Of a stretch of 64,000 nucleotides of DNA, positions 60,796 to 64,000 are shown piece by piece. Below the pieces are notes generated by a model, which searched no databases, was not told the origin of the DNA, and saw nothing but the letters and a program-made list of their open reading frames with translations. Numbering within the stretch: the first letter of the stretch is position 1; each line of letters opens with the position of its first letter. The stretch lies in NCBI GenBank assembly GCA_031292385.1, contig JARLHE010000004.1:79653-143652 (forward strand), written 5' to 3'. The stretch comes from Oligoflexia bacterium (GTDB taxonomy: Bacteria > Bdellovibrionota > UBA1018). The position numbers were made by a program, and so were the translations under genes.

Positions 60796-60924
60796 TCAGC
60801 GCCCCGCCCCGTAAAACACGACCGAATCGCCGTTCGAAGAGCCGCACCCCGGAAAACCCGCCGCGATCGCACCCGTGCCCAAGAGAATCATAATCATCAG
60901 CCAAAACTTCGAGTTCTTTAACAT
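60796..60924 (-). CDS. 42-residue putative lipoprotein
   Basis: A tiny gene with a strong AGGAGG site before the ATG at 60924. The product has a hydrophobic stretch (KFWLMIMILLGTGAIAAG) ending in FPGCGSSNGDSV, a plausible lipobox-like Cys. Its stop is two bases before the start of the secreted protein at 60793, so both are probably coupled. No family. Confidence 0.55.
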   Translation of the reverse strand: MLKNSKFWLMIMILLGTGAIAAGFPGCGSSNGDSVVFYGAGR

Positions 60925-60978
60925 CCTTGTATTTCCTCCTGAGTAAAGTCTAAGGATCCCGATCGATTAAACAATCAA

Positions 60979-61013
60979 CGTGAAATCTGCCAACGCTGTG
61001 GGCAGATTTCACG
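60979..61013. repeat. 13-bp perfect inverted repeat upstream of the TPR glycosyltransferase
   Basis: Arms 60979-60991 and 61001-61013 match perfectly around a 9-base loop. No T run follows. It sits 45 bases before ATG 61058 in the divergent spacer and may be an operator or leader hairpin. Confidence 0.5.
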
Positions 61014-61057
61014 GAATCCATTGGTTCCACCGGATTGTCGAGCTATCCTGGGCAGAT

Positions 61058-62680
61058 ATGACCGAGCTTTCGCCAAAAAAGATAAAGATCACCAACCTCA
61101 TCCGCTGCACGGCGATGACATCGGTTGGATTGCTCGTCTATGGCGGGTCATTGAGAAACAGCTTTGTCTGGGATGACGAAGAACAATTGCTTAACAACAC
61201 CGTCGTCCAGTCGCTCGACAATCTCGGGCGATTATTCAGCTCTTCCAGCTTTAACTCGGGTGGCGCCACGGGGTTGCTCGGCATTTATTATAAGCCGCTC
61301 ATGCTGGCCGCATATGCCGCTCTCTGGTCAATGTTCGGCGCGAACCCTATCGCTTTTCACGCCTTCCAGCTCCTTCTGCATTGTATGAGCTCTATCCTGC
61401 TTGCCGTTTTCCTAAGTGCGTTTTTTTCGGAAACGCTCGCATGGCTCCTGGCAATGGTTTTTCTGGTTCATCCCCTGAACGCCGAATGCGTGCTCTATGT
61501 CGCCGATCTGCAGGACACTCTTTTCTTTTTCTTTGGAATTCTGGGAATGGTCGCCTTGGCCAAAATGCGGAATGAAAGGGGAGGGGCGCGAGCGCTGATC
61601 GTTTCCGCGTGTCTGTTGCTTTCGTTGCTTTCCAAAGAGAGCGGGGTTTTGTTCGTCGCCACGGCCGCGACTTATGAATTGCTCATCCGTCCGCGCGGAC
61701 AAGCCAGTAACGCGCTATGTGTGGGGCTCGCCATGACCACCGCCGCCTACGCCGGACTTCGTTTCGAATACGCGGGCCTTGGCCTGGCCAGCGGCCATCT
61801 GCAACCCATCACTTTGGCAAGCTTTCCGGAGCGATTGCTTACAATGCCGAAGATTTTTTATTTCTATGCTTTGGGTTTTGTTTTTCCCAAGGATCTTGCC
61901 ATCGCTCAACAGTGGATCATTCGTCAATGGAGCTGGAAGGACGTCGGCCTGCCGCTGCTTTCCGATTTCTTTATCTTCGGCGCAATCGCGGTCTTGGTGA
62001 AAAGGGCGGGTTCACGACGCGCGGTTTTCTTCGCTTTGTGGGTTTTTTTCGGGCTCGCTCTTCACGCGCAAGTTTTTCCCTTGGATCTGACGGTCGCCGA
62101 TCGCTGGTTTTATTTTCCGATGGCCGGCCTGCTCGGATTAATCGGCATCGGCTGGGAGCTCGTACGAGCATATTTACCGACCTCGCTGCCCGCAAAGACC
62201 GTCTCAGGCTTAGCCGCTGCGATGGTCATCGCGACACTCGCCGGGCGGTCATACAGCCGCTCAGGGGACTGGAAGGACGGACTCACTTTGTTTTCACGCG
62301 ATGTCGCGCTTAACCCGAACGCGTTCGATCTTCAGAATAACGCCGGCGTGGAGCTTTTCAGAGCTGGCGACATTCGCGCGGCGAAAGAACATTTCGAAAT
62401 CTCCGTTCAACTTGCTCCCCAATGGTGGACAAACTGGAGCAATCTGGGCGCAGTCTACGAGCGCTTCGACGATGAGGGCCGCGCCGAGAAGGCCTACCGC
62501 CGTTCCATCGAGAGCGGGGTCTACTATCTGGCCTATGAGAACTTAGCCAAACTCTTGATCCGGCAACATCGCTATGGCGAAGCATTGGATTTTTTGCAAA
62601 CTCAAGCCTTGCCGATCTTCCCCAACAATCAATCGCTCGTGGCGATGCGTCAATATGCATTTGAATCAAATTCCAAATAG
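61058..62680 (+). CDS. Multi-spanning membrane protein with TPR, O-glycosyltransferase (TMTC-like) type
   Basis: A 540-residue protein with about ten membrane segments in residues 15-385 and, after the first, the acidic motif SFVWDDEEQLLNN, as in TMTC/PMT-type GT-C enzymes. The C-terminal 120 residues are TPR units (NPNAFDLQNNAGVELFRAG, then NWSNLGAVYERFDDEGRAEK). The start ATG 61058 (MTELSPKK) is preferred over GTG 60980, which falls inside the inverted repeat. It belongs to the same type as the gene at 45720. Glycosylation of exported proteins is inferred. Confidence 0.8.
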   Translation: MTELSPKKIKITNLIRCTAMTSVGLLVYGGSLRNSFVWDDEEQLLNNTVVQSLDNLGRLFSSSSFNSGGATGLLGIYYKPLMLAAYAALWSMFGANPIAFHAFQLLLHCMSSILLAVFLSAFFSETLAWLLAMVFLVHPLNAECVLYVADLQDTLFFFFGILGMVALAKMRNERGGARALIVSACLLLSLLSKESGVLFVATAATYELLIRPRGQASNALCVGLAMTTAAYAGLRFEYAGLGLASGHLQPITLASFPERLLTMPKIFYFYALGFVFPKDLAIAQQWIIRQWSWKDVGLPLLSDFFIFGAIAVLVKRAGSRRAVFFALWVFFGLALHAQVFPLDLTVADRWFYFPMAGLLGLIGIGWELVRAYLPTSLPAKTVSGLAAAMVIATLAGRSYSRSGDWKDGLTLFSRDVALNPNAFDLQNNAGVELFRAGDIRAAKEHFEISVQLAPQWWTNWSNLGAVYERFDDEGRAEKAYRRSIESGVYYLAYENLAKLLIRQHRYGEALDFLQTQALPIFPNNQSLVAMRQYAFESNSK

Positions 62681-62789
62681 ATTATAATATGAAATTATTA
62701 GCTTATTATTTTAGTTAGACAGAGTGAGTTAAATAGCTTAGTATAAATAACAATATTAGTTTTTATTAACACTTTGGACGGATATTGTT

Positions 62790-64000
62790 ATGAAGCGCCT
62801 ACAAAGACATAGTCAAAAACTAGGAACCTTAGCGGCACTCGCAATTGCAACCACAGGAACAATGGCGTGCAAAGTCGTCCCCAACCCGGTGGCGTCGCCA
62901 AGCCCTAACCCTCAACCGTCCAGCACTCCGATCATCGGCTCCGGTTCCGGCTCGAGCGGCTCAGGCAGCGTCACTGGAAATGCGGACTACGACCGTCTGG
63001 ATCAATGCCTCACGTCAACCGCGAGCGTCGTTGGTCTTTCGGACACCAACATCACCCTGAGTGGCGGGGCCACAGTTAAAGGAAGCGTCATTTTGCTCGG
63101 AAACTCAGAGCTCACCATGAGCGGCGGCTCGCGTGTCCTCGATCAAGTTTATACTCCGCGCGCGGATCAAGTCATGACTTCCGGCAAACCATCGATCGGA
63201 GAAATCGTCGTTCACGACTTCACCTCCGCAGACTCCGCCGTTATCGACTTCGCGAACAATCTCGATCCGCTGCCGGAAACCGCCGTTTACAAGGGAATTA
63301 CCTCATCAACGACCATCAACGGCAACGGCTCTCTGAACGTCATTCAAGTCAATGGCGACTTATCTCTCTCCGGAGGCAAAACGCTGAGCCTGAACGGCGG
63401 CGCGAACGATCTCTTTTTAATCAACGTCACCGGAAACGTCACGCTGTCCGGAGGCTCCAGCATCGCGGTCGGCAGCACCCTCCCACCCGCGAATGTTCTG
63501 ATCCGTTTGACGAGCGCCGGCTCAAGCATCATGATCTCCGGCGGCGCGAACGCAGCTGGAACTTTCCTAGCCACTCAAGGCTCCGCGACGATTTCCGGCG
63601 CGGGCAAAATCGAAGGCTCCATCTTCGCGCTGAATTCGATCTCAATTTCCGGCGCCGGAATGACCTTCGATCCAGCCCCTTTCTGCCCGGCAAACTACGT
63701 GGCAGTACCAAGTCCTACTCCAAGCCCTTCGCCAAGCCCGACTCCGACGGTGACTAGCTCACCAAGCCCGACTCCGACGGTGACTAGCTCACCAAGCCCG
63801 ACTCCGACGGTGACTAGCTCACCAAGCCCGACTCCGACAGTGACTAGCTCACCAAGCCCGACTCCGACAGTGACTAGCTCACCAAGCCCGACTCCGACGG
63901 TGACCAGCTCGCCGAGCCCGACTCCGACGGTGACCAGCTCGCCGAGCCCGACTCCGACGGTGACCAGCTCGCCGAGCCCGACTCCGACGGTGACCAGCTC
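62790..64000 (+). CDS. Lipoprotein with DUF3494/ice-binding-like solenoid, partial
   Basis: An ATG at 62790 opens a frame that runs off the right edge (403 codons seen). A signal peptide with lipobox GTMACKVV is followed by a Pro/Ser/Gly linker, then strands with a repeated S-G-G/L-S-G-G pattern ([52 protein letters not shown]) of the DUF3494 beta-solenoid type. From 63700 a Pro/Thr/Ser linker begins, with the 30-bp repeat encoding [10 protein letters not shown]. The C-terminus is outside the window. Surface adhesion is likely; ice binding is not shown. Confidence 0.7.
   Translation, partial: MKRLQRHSQKLGTLAALAIATTGTMACKVVPNPVASPSPNPQPSSTPIIGSGSGSSGSGSVTGNADYDRLDQCLTSTASVVGLSDTNITLSGGATVKGSVILLGNSELTMSGGSRVLDQVYTPRADQVMTSGKPSIGEIVVHDFTSADSAVIDFANNLDPLPETAVYKGITSSTTINGNGSLNVIQVNGDLSLSGGKTLSLNGGANDLFLINVTGNVTLSGGSSIAVGSTLPPANVLIRLTSAGSSIMISGGANAAGTFLATQGSATISGAGKIEGSIFALNSISISGAGMTFDPAPFCPANYVAVPSPTPSPSPSPTPTVTSSPSPTPTVTSSPSPTPTVTSSPSPTPTVTSSPSPTPTVTSSPSPTPTVTSSPSPTPTVTSSPSPTPTVTSSPSPTPTVTS
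63731..64000 (+). repeat. 30-bp tandem repeat, nine copies in window
   Basis: Nine contiguous 30-bp units (63731-64000) encode ten-residue [14 protein letters not shown] repeats. Variation among units is only at third codon positions (six early copies with ACT/TCA/CCA, three late copies with ACC/TCG/CCG, and two with ACA for ACG). The array continues beyond the window edge. Confidence 0.95.

Noticed and set aside
63731..64000. 30-bp repeats considered as a CRISPR array
   Set aside because: The units are contiguous with no unique spacers and encode a perfect ten-residue protein repeat in frame.

Overview
The window is chromosomal DNA of a Gram-negative, diderm bacterium with a fairly GC-rich genome. 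Signs of this are a BamD-type outer-membrane assembly lipoprotein, an LptM-like lipoprotein, many lipoboxes and outer-membrane barrels, PilT, DegP and diaminopimelate synthesis. SpoVG, a DUF1844 protein and an EtfBA/membrane Fe-S oxidoreductase set together point to a deltaproteobacterial or Bdellovibrionota-like lineage; this placement is inference. No phage, insertion sequence, CRISPR array or rRNA was seen, and one tRNA-Gln was found. Gene density is high: no stretch above about 300 bases lacks a gene, the largest gap being the divergent spacer 9765-10061.

Layout. 1-2219 (minus): TPR protein, BamD and a TPR-SH3 membrane protein. 2288-7772 (plus): a compact succinyl-transfer amino-acid catabolic operon (class III aminotransferase, M20 deacylase, AstA, AstD). 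7879-9764 (minus): cold-shock protein and an unknown secreted protein. 10062-15387 (plus): lysine fermentation genes kdd-kamD-kamE followed by a MoxR ATPase/VWA pair whose junction carries an A-rich slippery site. 15473-17085: small genes. 17088-26722 (minus): membrane Fe-S oxidoreductase, etfA, etfB, dapD, an M14 amidase, dapB, dapA, lysA, an LptM-like lipoprotein and a barrel protein. 26761-31688: TPR protein, citrate synthase (minus), deoxynucleoside kinase, LysM lipoprotein and a degenerate M48 protein. 31685-34936: AmgK-, MurU- and AnmK-like cell-wall recycling genes. 34955-41571: PilZ, GAF, PilT, a second M48-like remnant, DUF1844, DegP and a barrel. 41645-45717: clpB with a heat-shock-type promoter, spoVG and a GH25 lysozyme lipoprotein. 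45720-51742: membrane glycosyltransferase-TPR, tRNA-Gln, photolyase and a two-component system. 51820-54486: a cluster of small exported Cys/His-rich and thiol-redox proteins. 54533-62680: GH16 glucanase, membrane proteins, a giant Gly-rich surface protein, barrel and secreted proteins and a second membrane glycosyltransferase-TPR. 62790-end: a beta-solenoid-like lipoprotein running off the window in a 30-bp tandem repeat.

How the genes work together. Two catabolic blocks feed on basic amino acids: ornithine/arginine by succinylation and lysine by the B12-dependent 5,6-aminomutase route. The Etf/Fe-S complex and citrate synthase could dispose of the resulting acyl-CoA and reducing power. The dap-lysA operon runs lysine and diaminopimelate synthesis, and a muropeptide amidase sits within it. 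With AmgK, MurU, AnmK and GH25 this makes a strong peptidoglycan turnover theme. The most promising unusual system is the MoxR/VWA pair attached to the lysine aminomutase genes, which resembles in architecture the CbbQ/CbbO Rubisco activase and could be an aminomutase reactivase, possibly made partly as a frameshift fusion.
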